Part shown: positions 29,364 to 38,467 of the stretch, one piece after another
Position numbering within the stretch: position 1 is the stretch's first letter
How the letters are laid out: the number at the start of each line of letters is the position of its first letter
Source of the DNA: an uncultured Aquimarina sp.
GTDB lineage: Bacteria; Bacteroidota; Bacteroidia; Flavobacteriales; Flavobacteriaceae
DNA length: 64,000 nt
Assembly: GCA_947498785.1 (NCBI GenBank)
Contig: CANMLS010000022.1
Span: forward strand, 19,047 to 83,046
Direction: 5' to 3'
The notes under the pieces: model-generated
What the model was told of the DNA's origin: nothing
Database searches by the model: none
Seen by the model: only the letters and a program-made list of their open reading frames with translations
Made by a program: the position numbers and the translations under genes

Positions 29364-30723
29364 ATCCTTATTTGATAGCTTCGATGATGTTTCTGCAAAA
29401 CAATGGAAGCAAAAAATTCAATTCGATCTCAAAGGAGCTGATTACAATGAAGCTCTGATATTCAAATCCTTAGAAGGAATTGATATTAAACCTTTTTATC
29501 ACCAAGAAGATCTGGAACAAATAAACACAACGGTTTCAGAAAATTCTTCTTGGAATAATTCATTAAAGATAGAAGTATCAGATGCAATTATTGGTAATAA
29601 AAAAGCACTTAAAGCTATTAAGAATGGAGCAGAAAGTCTTCATTTTATTATCTTAAAAGAAACCATTAATCCTAATTATCTTTTAGAAAATGTAAGTAGC
29701 AATATTCAGGTTTTCATTGAAACTACATTCCTTTCTCTTACTTATGCAAATACACTAAATGATATTGCAAAAAATTCAGGTTTAGATATTTTTTTAGTAA
29801 CAGATATCATTGGTAATTTAGCAAATACAGGGAATTGGTTTACTAATCTAAAAGATGACCACCAAACACTGCTAGATATTGTTGAAAAGAACAAACATCT
29901 TAAAAGCACAATTAGTATTGATATGGGTTTATATCAAAATGCTGGTGCTACAATGGTACAACAATTAGCATATGCATTAGCACATGGCAATGAGTATTTA
30001 AATTATTTTAAGGATACAACATCTTTTTCATTAAAAAACACACCAATAGTATTCAAGGTAGCAGTTGGGAGTAATTACTTTTTTGAGATTGCAAAACTAA
30101 GAGCACTAAGAATATTGTGGAGTACATTAGCTTCTGAATATAATCTTTTAGAAGAATGCCATATTCTAGCATATCCTTCTCACCGCAATAAAACTATAAT
30201 GGATTATAATGTGAATATGCTTCGTACAACTACAGAGTGTATGAGCGCAATATTAGGAGGAGCAAATACTATTCAAAACCTTCCTTATGATGATATTTAT
30301 AATCTAGAAAATGACTTTGCTACAAGAATTTCTTTTAATCAACTTCTTATTTTAAAAAACGAAAGTTATTTCGACTTGGTTACTAACCCAGCTTCTGGTT
30401 CTTACTATATAGAAAGTTTAACCGATCAATTAGCTGAAAAAGGATTATTGTTATTCAAAAATATTGAAGAAGGAGGTGGGTTTTTAAGTCAATTAAAATC
30501 TGGCACCTTACAAAAAAAAATAAAAGAAAGTGCTAAAAAAGAGCAAGAATTATTCGACAATCAAACTATTACACTTACGGGAGCTAACAAATATGTAAAC
30601 CCCGAAGAAGTCTCTCCTGCACTTCAAAAGCCTATTTTTTCAGAAAAAAATGTAAGAAAAACACTACTTGAACCTATCACAAAACATAGATTATGCGAGG
30701 TCATCGATAAAAAAACACAATAA
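29356..30723 (+). CDS. mutA: Methylmalonyl-CoA mutase small subunit
   Basis: A 455-residue, B12-domain-less homolog of the mutase large subunit. ATG 29356 overlaps the end of the DivIC gene (ATGACTAA); an upstream in-frame ATG at 29302 lies inside that gene and is less likely. Recognisable parts include SLFDSFDDVSAKQWKQKI, the barrel motifs DMGLYQNAGATMVQQLAYAL and FKVAVGSNYFFEIAKLRALR, and NPASGSYYIESLTDQLAEKG. The small subunit is noncatalytic and forms a heterodimer with MutB. Together they interconvert methylmalonyl-CoA and succinyl-CoA. The partner gene lies about 0.8 kb downstream after a secreted hypothetical. Confidence 0.94.
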   Translation: MTKSLFDSFDDVSAKQWKQKIQFDLKGADYNEALIFKSLEGIDIKPFYHQEDLEQINTTVSENSSWNNSLKIEVSDAIIGNKKALKAIKNGAESLHFIILKETINPNYLLENVSSNIQVFIETTFLSLTYANTLNDIAKNSGLDIFLVTDIIGNLANTGNWFTNLKDDHQTLLDIVEKNKHLKSTISIDMGLYQNAGATMVQQLAYALAHGNEYLNYFKDTTSFSLKNTPIVFKVAVGSNYFFEIAKLRALRILWSTLASEYNLLEECHILAYPSHRNKTIMDYNVNMLRTTTECMSAILGGANTIQNLPYDDIYNLENDFATRISFNQLLILKNESYFDLVTNPASGSYYIESLTDQLAEKGLLLFKNIEEGGGFLSQLKSGTLQKKIKESAKKEQELFDNQTITLTGANKYVNPEEVSPALQKPIFSEKNVRKTLLEPITKHRLCEVIDKKTQ

Positions 30724-30807
30724 AACGTTAATATTTACTAATTTATTGTTAACTTTCAGGAAATTATAAAACTTGGCTTATATACTAACATTACTAAATC
30801 TAAATCA

Positions 30808-31434
30808 ATGCCCCTAAAGATTAGATCTAGAATCATGGTCATTTCTTTATCACTATTTCTGAATATGACTTTTGCTCAATCTGGTATTAATTGTTATCAT
30901 GTAGATGAAACAGGAATTACCAAAAAAGCATTTGATTCTTTCGAAAATGACCTGTTTAATTATTATCAGTTTGGAAATGATTCTATTAAGACTTATAGAA
31001 CTTTTCTTGCAGAAGTTGCCAGTTTATCTATAGACCTTAGAAAACTTCCTTCTAGTAATTCTATACAATTTGCACGCGAGTTTAAGAAAATAGCAGATAA
31101 TAAAAATTCCCTTTGGATCAAATTAAGCGAGTATGAAAATAACGAGACAGTAAAGAAATCTTCTCCTTCTACCAATAACAAAAAAGAAGAAGAAGTTTTA
31201 ATATTTAATTATAGAGGTGGATTTATTCAATGTCTTAAGAACACAAGTGAAAGTGATAATTTTAAAGAAATTATCAATACTCTGGAAAGTGACGGAAACG
31301 TTAGTACCTCGCTAATTTCTCAAAGGATTTATTACATTCCAGATAAAGAGTTCTGTACTCTTGAAATAAAAAACTTTATAGCATTTGACATCTATTATTC
31401 TATTCTAATGGTTATCGAAAAAGCGTTTAACTAA
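30808..31434 (+). CDS. Hypothetical secreted protein between mutA and mutB
   Basis: A 208-residue protein I do not recognise. It has a signal peptide (about 1-24, ending MTFAQ), a charged low-complexity stretch at about 113-128 (KKSSPSTNNKKEEE) and three cysteines. Helices dominate the rest. It lies in the same direction as the mutase subunits but with gaps of 84 and 124 bases, so cotranscription is uncertain. No enzymatic motif is visible. Confidence 0.7.
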   Translation: MPLKIRSRIMVISLSLFLNMTFAQSGINCYHVDETGITKKAFDSFENDLFNYYQFGNDSIKTYRTFLAEVASLSIDLRKLPSSNSIQFAREFKKIADNKNSLWIKLSEYENNETVKKSSPSTNNKKEEEVLIFNYRGGFIQCLKNTSESDNFKEIINTLESDGNVSTSLISQRIYYIPDKEFCTLEIKNFIAFDIYYSILMVIEKAFN

Positions 31435-31558
31435 TCTTTTTTTGCATTATTCTCTAAAAAATTAGACTATAATTAATTTTTTATTATAAAAATCAATTGT
31501 AAAACCTTAATTTTATGGTCTTGTTAATTTATCATTTCCAAAAATGGGGTATTGCGTA

Positions 31559-33691
31559 ATGAATAGAAAAGACATACAACACATACAATTACAGAAAAAA
31601 TCAATTCCTACAAAAAAGGAAAAAAGTTCTTCATTTTCCACTTCAGAAGGAATTAAGATAAAATCTTTTTATACTGAAAATGACATTAATACTTTAGATC
31701 ATCTTAATTTCTCTGCGGGAGTACCACCTTTTTTGCGAGGTCCTTATTCTACAATGTATGTTAGAAGACCATGGACAATAAGACAATATGCTGGATTTTC
31801 AACTGCAGAAGAGAGTAATGCTTTTTATCGAAGGAATCTTGCTGCAGGTCAGAAAGGCTTATCAGTTGCTTTTGATCTGGCAACACATCGTGGGTATGAT
31901 AGTGATCATGAACGAGTATTTGGTGATGTTGGAATGGCAGGTGTAGCAATAGACACCGTTGAAGATATGAAAGTATTATTCGATCAGATACCACTTAATG
32001 AAATGTCTGTTTCTATGACTATGAACGGTGCAGTTTTACCGATTATGGCCTTTTATATTGTAGCAGCAGAAGAACAAGGTGTAGATAAAAAACTACTTTC
32101 TGGAACAATTCAAAATGATATTCTTAAAGAATTTATGGTGCGTAACACTTATGTTTACCCCCCTACTCCTTCAATGCGAATCATTGGAGACATTTTTAAA
32201 TATTGTTCTACCCACATGCCCAAATTTAATCCTATAAGTATTTCAGGATATCATATGCAAGAAGCGGGCGCTACCTGTGACATCGAATTAGCATACACAT
32301 TGGCTGATGGCTTAGAATACATAAGAAAAGGGATTGAAACTGGAATGGATGTAGATTTTTTTGCTCCTCGTTTATCTTTCTTTTGGGCAATAGGAATGAA
32401 CCATTTCATGGAAATTGCAAAAATGCGAGCAGCACGTATGCTTTGGGCTAAATTAATTGAACAATTTAATCCAAAAAACCCAAAATCTTTAATGCTTCGT
32501 ACCCACTGTCAAACTAGTGGATGGAGCCTTACTGCGCAAGATCCTTTTAACAATGTTGCACGTACTTGTATAGAAGCGAGTGCTGCAGCTTTTGGTGGTA
32601 CACAGAGTTTACATACTAATGCTCTTGATGAGGCTATTGCACTCCCAACAGATTTCTCTGCACGAATAGCCAGAAATACTCAAATCTATTTACAAGAAGA
32701 AACAAACATTACCCGTACAGTAGACCCTTGGGCTGGAAGTTATTATGTAGAATCCCTGACCAATGATATTGCCGAAAAGGCCTGGAAACTAATCGAAGAA
32801 GTAGAAGGACTCGGAGGGATGACAAAAGCTATCGAAGCTGGAATTCCTAAAATGAGAATTGAAGAAGCCGCTGCCAGAAAGCAAGCCAGAATTGATAGCG
32901 AACAAGATGTTATCATTGGAGTTAATAAATACAAGCTTGAAGAAGAAGAAGCTATAAGCACACTCAAAGTTGATAATCAAGCAGTAAGAACTCAACAAAT
33001 AGAAGGACTTGAAAAAGTAAAAGCTTCAAGAAATGAAAAAGCAGTACAAGAGGCATTGAGTAATTTAACTGTGGCAGCAACCAATGATGATCAAAACTTA
33101 TTAGCTTTAGCTGTAGAAGCTGCAAGATTAAGAGCTACTTTGGGGGAAATTAGTGATGCCTTAGAAAAAGAGTTTGGAAGATTTAAAGCAGAAATAAAAT
33201 CATTTACAGGAGTGTATGCTAAAGAAATAAAAAATGATGATTCCTTTAACAAGGCCAGAGAATTAGCAAATCAATATGCAGAATTAGAAGGTCGAAGACC
33301 TCGAATCATGATTGCAAAAATGGGACAAGATGGCCATGATCGTGGCGCCAAAGTAGTTGCAACCAGTTATGCCGATGTAGGATTTGATGTTGACATTGGA
33401 CCTCTATTTCAAACTCCGACAGAAGCAGCAAAGCAAGCTGTAGAAAATGATGTGCACATTGTAGGTGTATCTTCTTTAGCTGGAGGACACAAAACTTTGG
33501 TTCCGCAAGTTGTCGAGGAACTTAAAAAATATGGAAGAGAAGATATCATGGTTATTGTCGGAGGCGTTATTCCCCCAGATGATTATGATTTCCTATTTGA
33601 AGCAGGAGCTGTAGCTATATTTGGCCCAGGAACTAAGATAAGTGACGCTGCTATTACCATATTAGAAATTTTAATATCAACTTTTGAATAA
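31559..33691 (+). CDS. mutB: Methylmalonyl-CoA mutase large subunit
   Basis: A 710-residue catalytic subunit (also called scpA). ATG 31559 was preferred because [10 protein letters not shown] fits the family start; ATG 31544 would add five residues. The TIM-barrel domain has [44 protein letters not shown] and [11 protein letters not shown]. The C-terminal cobalamin-binding domain has the base-off motif DGHDRG with His593, then [10 protein letters not shown] and [10 protein letters not shown]. It isomerises (R)-methylmalonyl-CoA to succinyl-CoA using adenosylcobalamin, in propionate and branched-chain catabolism. MeaB and the epimerase are not in the window. Confidence 0.97.
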   Translation: MNRKDIQHIQLQKKSIPTKKEKSSSFSTSEGIKIKSFYTENDINTLDHLNFSAGVPPFLRGPYSTMYVRRPWTIRQYAGFSTAEESNAFYRRNLAAGQKGLSVAFDLATHRGYDSDHERVFGDVGMAGVAIDTVEDMKVLFDQIPLNEMSVSMTMNGAVLPIMAFYIVAAEEQGVDKKLLSGTIQNDILKEFMVRNTYVYPPTPSMRIIGDIFKYCSTHMPKFNPISISGYHMQEAGATCDIELAYTLADGLEYIRKGIETGMDVDFFAPRLSFFWAIGMNHFMEIAKMRAARMLWAKLIEQFNPKNPKSLMLRTHCQTSGWSLTAQDPFNNVARTCIEASAAAFGGTQSLHTNALDEAIALPTDFSARIARNTQIYLQEETNITRTVDPWAGSYYVESLTNDIAEKAWKLIEEVEGLGGMTKAIEAGIPKMRIEEAAARKQARIDSEQDVIIGVNKYKLEEEEAISTLKVDNQAVRTQQIEGLEKVKASRNEKAVQEALSNLTVAATNDDQNLLALAVEAARLRATLGEISDALEKEFGRFKAEIKSFTGVYAKEIKNDDSFNKARELANQYAELEGRRPRIMIAKMGQDGHDRGAKVVATSYADVGFDVDIGPLFQTPTEAAKQAVENDVHIVGVSSLAGGHKTLVPQVVEELKKYGREDIMVIVGGVIPPDDYDFLFEAGAVAIFGPGTKISDAAITILEILISTFE

Positions 33692-33815
33692 ATTCACAAA
33701 CAACTCAGTAACTTATTTTCTAAAAAATTATCACTCAGTAAAAATTGATATTCATAATTTCATTAAGATCACCATCACACAATAAAACTCTATGAAATGA
33801 AGAAAATTTTATAGA

Positions 33816-34086
33816 TTAATATCCTACTGTAGAAAGTTTTGAATTGAATTTCAGTAGCCCTATCTTATACTCTTTTCTTTGTAGCTTAAATACTTTTATC
33901 TCCTGAGTCTGATTAATTCTACCCCAATTCCTATATACAGTAGCTTTTAGATTCCAATGGAAATTTATTGTAAGTAACATAACCTGAAATTTTATTCAAA
34001 CCAGATTTTGATTGACCAAAAGAAAAGGTTGAATTCCCAATAGCTATAATTAATAGTACGAATCTAAAAAGTATTTGTCTTTTCAA
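33816..34086 (-). pseudogene. Frameshifted remnant of a small secreted protein
   Basis: Inside the 678-base gap 33692-34369 the minus strand encodes, from TTG 34086, a clear signal peptide (RFVLLIIAIGNSTFSFGQ) and the start of a carboxypeptidase-regulatory-like fold (KISGYVTYNKFPLE), which stops at 33931. A frame change near 33950 restores a reading KATVYRNWGRINQTQEIKVF and continues to a stop at 33816. The two pieces together would give about 90 residues. One frameshift explains the break. I cannot tell a sequencing error from real decay. The rest of the gap is AT-rich with nothing recognised. Confidence 0.5.
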
Positions 34087-34369
34087 TAGTATTCTGTTTT
34101 ATATATGATACTTAAAATCTAATTCCTTCTCCAAATAATTTGGTTGATAGCAAATCATAAAAATAGTTAAAAGTTATTTTTTTATATTGATCAATATTTT
34201 TTTTAGAGAATAGCACTACATTAAAAAATAAACGTTTCACTAATACAATACTACATGCTTTAAGAGTAACAGTATTTTTGTTAAGCATCCAAATTCACTA
34301 AAAAAATTATGCATGCACAGTTTTTTCAGCTATAACTTGCTATATTAGCAGAATAACGATATAAATATT

Positions 34370-35251
34370 ATGAATTATACAAGCAAAATGCTTCGAGATG
34401 GAGCTCTAGAAGGAAAAAATATCGTAGTCACTGGTGGTGGTAGTGGATTAGGAAGGTCAATGACAAAGTATTTTCTTGAACTCGGAGCAAAAGTGGCAAT
34501 AACCTCTCGTAATCTAGAGAAGTTAAAAAACACAGCTAAAGAGCTAGAAGCTGAAACTGGAAGTATATGCATACCTCTGCAATGTGATGTACGTCATTAT
34601 AGTGAGGTCGAAGCAATGCGAGATCAAGCTATTGAAGTTTTTGGATCTATTGACATACTTCTCAACAATGCTGCTGGTAATTTTATATCACCTACAGAAC
34701 GTCTATCCGCCAATGCTTTTGATACTATAATTGATATTGTTCTTAAAGGAACTAAGAACTGTACATTAGCTTTTGGAAAGCATTGGATCGATACCAAATA
34801 CAGGAATACTACTGTTCTTAATATTGTGACCACTTATGCATGGACAGGCTCTGCTTATGTAGTACCAAGTGCTAGTGCAAAAGCTGGGGTATTAGCTATG
34901 ACGCGATCATTGGCTGTAGAGTGGGCAAAATATGGAATGCGTTTTAATGCAATTGCCCCTGGGCCGTTTCCTACAAAGGGAGCTTGGGATAGATTAGTTC
35001 CTGGAGATTTAGCAGAAAAACTAAATTTTTCAAAACGTGTACCTCTTAATCGTACTGGTGAGCATCAAGAACTTGCTAACCTTGCAGCATATTTGGTTTC
35101 AGATTTTTCTGCTTATGTGAACGGGGAAGTAATTACTATTGATGGCGGAGAATGGATTAAAGGAGCTGGACAATTTAATCTACTTGAACAAATTCCTGAA
35201 GAAATGTGGGATCAGCTTGAGGTTATGATACGTTCAAAAAAAAATAAATAA
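34370..35251 (+). CDS. SDR-family oxidoreductase, 2,4-dienoyl-CoA reductase-like
   Basis: A 293-residue Rossmann-fold reductase. The nucleotide motif is TGGGSGLG (about 21-28). NNAAGNF matches the NAAGNF motif of DECR-type enzymes. In the active-site helix the usual Tyr-x3-Lys is replaced by SASAKAGVLAMTRSLAVEW: the Lys is present and the Tyr is absent, as in 2,4-dienoyl-CoA reductases of the peroxisomal type. IAPGPFPTKGA and DGGEWIKGAGQF also fit. It probably reduces 2,4-dienoyl-CoA in unsaturated fatty-acid oxidation. A short hairpin terminator follows. Confidence 0.88.
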   Translation: MNYTSKMLRDGALEGKNIVVTGGGSGLGRSMTKYFLELGAKVAITSRNLEKLKNTAKELEAETGSICIPLQCDVRHYSEVEAMRDQAIEVFGSIDILLNNAAGNFISPTERLSANAFDTIIDIVLKGTKNCTLAFGKHWIDTKYRNTTVLNIVTTYAWTGSAYVVPSASAKAGVLAMTRSLAVEWAKYGMRFNAIAPGPFPTKGAWDRLVPGDLAEKLNFSKRVPLNRTGEHQELANLAAYLVSDFSAYVNGEVITIDGGEWIKGAGQFNLLEQIPEEMWDQLEVMIRSKKNK

Positions 35252-35279
35252 GTTTTTATTAACAATATGATAGTACACT

Positions 35280-35310
35280 AGACCACCTCCAAAGGGAAAT
35301 GGTCTTTTTT
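35280..35310 (+). terminator. Probable terminator after the SDR gene
   Basis: AGACCA (35280-35285) pairs with TGGTCT (35300-35305) and is followed by a T run to 35310. The stem is only six pairs with a 14-base loop, so it is modest. It separates the SDR gene from parA. Confidence 0.55.
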
Positions 35311-35389
35311 ATCCCCTACTGTTAACATTTTTCATTTTTATAATATATAATAAATTGTATTTTTACCTCTTAAATCCAAACCTCCCCTT

Positions 35390-36154
35390 ATGGGTAAAAT
35401 TATAGCAATTGCCAATCAAAAAGGTGGTGTAGGTAAAACTACTACCTCCGTAAATTTAGCAGCATCTCTAGGTGTATTAGAGAAAAAAGTTTTATTAATC
35501 GATGCTGATCCTCAAGCTAACGCTACTTCTGGACTTGGACTAGATGTGGATACTATAGAAAAAGGAACATATCAAATCCTTGAACATACTATCAAACCAG
35601 AAGAAGCTATTTTGGAAACTACCTCGCCAAATGTGCACATCATACCTGCACATATTGATCTGGTAGCTATAGAAATTGAACTTGTGGATAAAGATTCAAG
35701 AGAATACATGCTTAAAAAAGCTATTGAAAGGCTAAAATCAGAATATGATTATATTCTTATTGATTGTGCTCCATCTCTAGGTTTATTAACGCTAAATGCA
35801 TTAACAACCTCTGATTCTGTTATGATACCTATCCAATGTGAATATTTTGCTTTAGAGGGATTAGGTAAACTTTTGAATACAATTAAGAGTGTTCAAAAAG
35901 TTCACAATCAAAACTTGGATATTGAAGGACTCTTACTCACCATGTATGATTCTAGACTAAGGCTATCAAATCAAGTAGTCGAAGAAGTACAAAAGCACTT
36001 TAATGAAATGGTTTTTAAAACAATCATTCAGCGGAATATTCGTTTAAGTGAAGCGCCCAGTTATGGTGAAAGTATAATTAATTATGATGCTTCTAGTAAA
36101 GGTGCTAGTAATTATTTAAGTTTGGCACACGAAATTATTAAGAAAAATAGCTAA
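35390..36154 (+). CDS. parA: ParA/Soj chromosome-partitioning ATPase
   Basis: A 254-residue ParA of the chromosomal Soj type, without an N-terminal HTH. The deviant Walker A KGGVGKTTT (about 11-19), Walker A' LLIDADPQANATSGLG and IDCAPSLGLLTLNAL are intact. It forms DNA-bound dimers that position the ParB-parS complex. parB starts 6 bases after its stop. No parS site was identified by eye. Confidence 0.96.
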   Translation: MGKIIAIANQKGGVGKTTTSVNLAASLGVLEKKVLLIDADPQANATSGLGLDVDTIEKGTYQILEHTIKPEEAILETTSPNVHIIPAHIDLVAIEIELVDKDSREYMLKKAIERLKSEYDYILIDCAPSLGLLTLNALTTSDSVMIPIQCEYFALEGLGKLLNTIKSVQKVHNQNLDIEGLLLTMYDSRLRLSNQVVEEVQKHFNEMVFKTIIQRNIRLSEAPSYGESIINYDASSKGASNYLSLAHEIIKKNS

Positions 36155-36160
36155 GGATTC

Positions 36161-37072
36161 ATGGCGAAGGCAACTAAAAAACAAGCATTAGGTAGAGGGC
36201 TATCAGCTCTCCTAAAAGATCCCGATAATGATATAAAATCAGTTGAAGATAAAGATGCGGACAAAGTAGTTGGTAATATTATCGAATTAGAATTAGAGAG
36301 TATCGATGTAAATCCATTTCAACCTCGTACTAGCTTTAATGATGAAACGTTGCGTGAACTTGCTACTTCTATAAAGGAAATCGGTGTTATCCAACCAATT
36401 ACAGTTCGCAAGTTAGATTTCAACAACTATCAATTAGTTAGTGGAGAACGACGTTTTCGTGCATCAAAATTAGCTGGACTAAAATCTATTCCTGCATATA
36501 TTCGTATTGCTAATGATCAGGAATCATTAACAATGGCATTGGTTGAGAATATTCAACGACAGGATTTAGACCCAATCGAAATCGCTCTTTCGTATCAGCG
36601 ACTTATTGATGAGATTAACCTTACTCAAGAACAATTGAGTGATAGAGTAGGTAAAAAACGATCAACCATTGCAAATTATCTTAGACTTTTAAAACTAGAC
36701 CCTATTGTTCAGACTGGAATGAGAGATGGTTTTATATCTATGGGGCATGGTAGGGCACTCATAAACATTGAAGATCAGCAACAACAACTAGATATTTATG
36801 AAACAATAATCGGGAAATCACTATCTGTACGCGATACAGAAAAAATGGTGCGATCTCTAAACGACAAAACAGACAACGGTACTGCAAAGAGTGATTCTGC
36901 AACAAGTTTATTACCAAAACATATTGCAAAAGGAGTAAAAGATTTTTCTGATTACTTTGGCGCAAAAATTGATGTAAAAGTTTCCAGTAAAGGAAGTGGA
37001 AAGTTAATTATACCTTTTTCTTCCGAAGAAGATTTTAAACGCATAAAGAAACTTATTAATAGTGAAGATTAA
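36161..37072 (+). CDS. parB: ParB chromosome-partitioning protein
   Basis: A 303-residue ParB/Spo0J. An N-terminal ALGRGLSALL segment of the ParA-stimulating type is followed by the ParB/Srx CTPase domain with the GERRFRASKLAG motif (about 94-105), ENIQRQDLDPIEIA, an HTH (LTQEQLSDRVGKKRSTIANYLRLL) and a C-terminal dimerisation part. It binds parS and spreads. The DUF5683 gene begins 11 bases before its end, so translation is coupled. Confidence 0.96.
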   Translation: MAKATKKQALGRGLSALLKDPDNDIKSVEDKDADKVVGNIIELELESIDVNPFQPRTSFNDETLRELATSIKEIGVIQPITVRKLDFNNYQLVSGERRFRASKLAGLKSIPAYIRIANDQESLTMALVENIQRQDLDPIEIALSYQRLIDEINLTQEQLSDRVGKKRSTIANYLRLLKLDPIVQTGMRDGFISMGHGRALINIEDQQQQLDIYETIIGKSLSVRDTEKMVRSLNDKTDNGTAKSDSATSLLPKHIAKGVKDFSDYFGAKIDVKVSSKGSGKLIIPFSSEEDFKRIKKLINSED

Positions 37073-37670
37073 ATTCTTTTATATTATCTTTTTTGCATTG
37101 CTTTCTATTCAGAATATTCTTGCTCAAGAAAATGAAGAATTAAAAGTTACTACAGAAGAAGTACCTGTAAAAAAGAAAAAGAAAAAAAGAGAGAGAAAGA
37201 TTCGTCCATATGAACCTTTAGCTCCTGCAAGAGCTGCCTTTTATTCTGCCGTACTCCCTGGGTTAGGCCAAGCATACACAAAAAAGTACTGGAAAGTCCC
37301 TATTGTATACGCAGCATTGGGAACAGGAATATACTTTTACATTGATAATAATAATAATTATAATCGTTTTCGTGATGCTTTTAAACGCAGACTCTCTGGT
37401 TTTACCGATGATGAATTTTATGGCAATGGTGCCACCCCTAGAATATCAAATGAACAATTAATATCGTTACAAGAACGTTTTCGCCGCGAAAAAGAGTTAT
37501 CATTATTAATTACTGTGGGCATTTATCTCCTGAATATTGTAGATGCAAATGTAACTGCACATTTGCAACAATATAACATAACGGATGACCTTTCTTTCAA
37601 ACCAAAAATAAATTTTAACGAGTTTGATATCAGACCAAATTATGGGGTATCACTCAATTATAGTTTTTAA
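37062..37670 (+). CDS. DUF5683 membrane protein
   Basis: A 202-residue protein read from GTG 37062, overlapping parB by 11 bases. Signal peptide (about 1-21, ending NILAQ), then a basic stretch VKKKKKKRERK, then the DUF5683 core ARAAFYSAVLPGLGQAYTKK, an YWKVPIVYAALGTGIYFYID membrane segment, and a second hydrophobic segment LLITVGIYLLNIVDANVTAH. This family often sits beside parAB in Bacteroidota; its function is unknown. Confidence 0.88.
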   Translation: MKIKFFYIIFFALLSIQNILAQENEELKVTTEEVPVKKKKKKRERKIRPYEPLAPARAAFYSAVLPGLGQAYTKKYWKVPIVYAALGTGIYFYIDNNNNYNRFRDAFKRRLSGFTDDEFYGNGATPRISNEQLISLQERFRREKELSLLITVGIYLLNIVDANVTAHLQQYNITDDLSFKPKINFNEFDIRPNYGVSLNYSF

Positions 37671-37715
37671 AAAAGATTAATTCTTTTTTAAACATAAAAT
37701 AACACCAACCAAGAT

Positions 37716-38414
37716 ATGAAAATTGCACTGCTGGGATATGGCAAAATGGGAAAAACAATAGAAAAAATTGCCACAGAAAGAGGCCATACTATTATACTTA
37801 AAATAGACAAAGAAGATACGTCTTACGATGTTTCAGAAGCAGATGTAGCAATCGATTTTAGTATTCCAATTGCTGCTGTAAACAACATTACTAATTGTTT
37901 TAATGCTGGTGTACCTGTTGTTTCAGGCACTACAGGGTGGCTAGATCGTTATGAAGATATGGTTTCCCTATGTAAAGAAAAAAAAGGTGGATTTATTTAT
38001 GCTTCAAATTATAGCCTTGGTGTTAATTTATTTTTTGAACTTAATAGAAAATTAGCAAAAATGATGGCGCCACTAGAGGGTTATGACATTGCAATGGAAG
38101 AGATCCATCATACAGAAAAGCTAGATGCTCCAAGTGGCACTGCTATTACTCTTGCAGAAGGTATTATCGAGAACACAGATAAAACAGAGTGGAAATTGGA
38201 CAATGGTGACAAAAATACTATCCCTATTACCGCCAAAAGAATTGATAAAATACCTGGAACACATACTGTTAATTATACATCAGAAGTAGATGATATCGAG
38301 ATCAAACATACAGCACATAATCGTAACGGTTTTGCATTAGGAGCTGTTATAGCCGCTGAGTGGTTAACTGATAAAACAGGAGTTTTCAGTATGAAAGATG
38401 TATTAGGACTATAA
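37716..38414 (+). CDS. dapB: 4-Hydroxy-tetrahydrodipicolinate reductase
   Basis: A 232-residue DapB, at the short end for the family as usual in Bacteroidota. The NAD(P)H motif GYGKMGKTI lies at about 7-15, DVAIDFSIP at about 44-52 and VSGTTGW at about 69-75. The signature EIHHTEKLDAPSGTA contains the catalytic His pair and substrate-binding Lys. It catalyses the second committed step of lysine and diaminopimelate synthesis, so it supplies cell-wall precursors. Confidence 0.96.
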   Translation: MKIALLGYGKMGKTIEKIATERGHTIILKIDKEDTSYDVSEADVAIDFSIPIAAVNNITNCFNAGVPVVSGTTGWLDRYEDMVSLCKEKKGGFIYASNYSLGVNLFFELNRKLAKMMAPLEGYDIAMEEIHHTEKLDAPSGTAITLAEGIIENTDKTEWKLDNGDKNTIPITAKRIDKIPGTHTVNYTSEVDDIEIKHTAHNRNGFALGAVIAAEWLTDKTGVFSMKDVLGL

Positions 38415-38467
38415 AAAGTGTAACACTTTATCAATAAGATGTACTTATACTAAAAAAATATTTAAAG

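Noticed and set aside
36749..36755. Another GGTAGGG, inside parB
   Set aside because: It lies in coding sequence, and at the 16-base spacing there is AGAT rather than CGTT. It shows that the half-motif alone is not informative.
37671..37705. A/T hairpin after the DUF5683 gene as a terminator
   Set aside because: The stem is A-U only, and the genes continue in the same direction within 46 bases, so read-through is likely.
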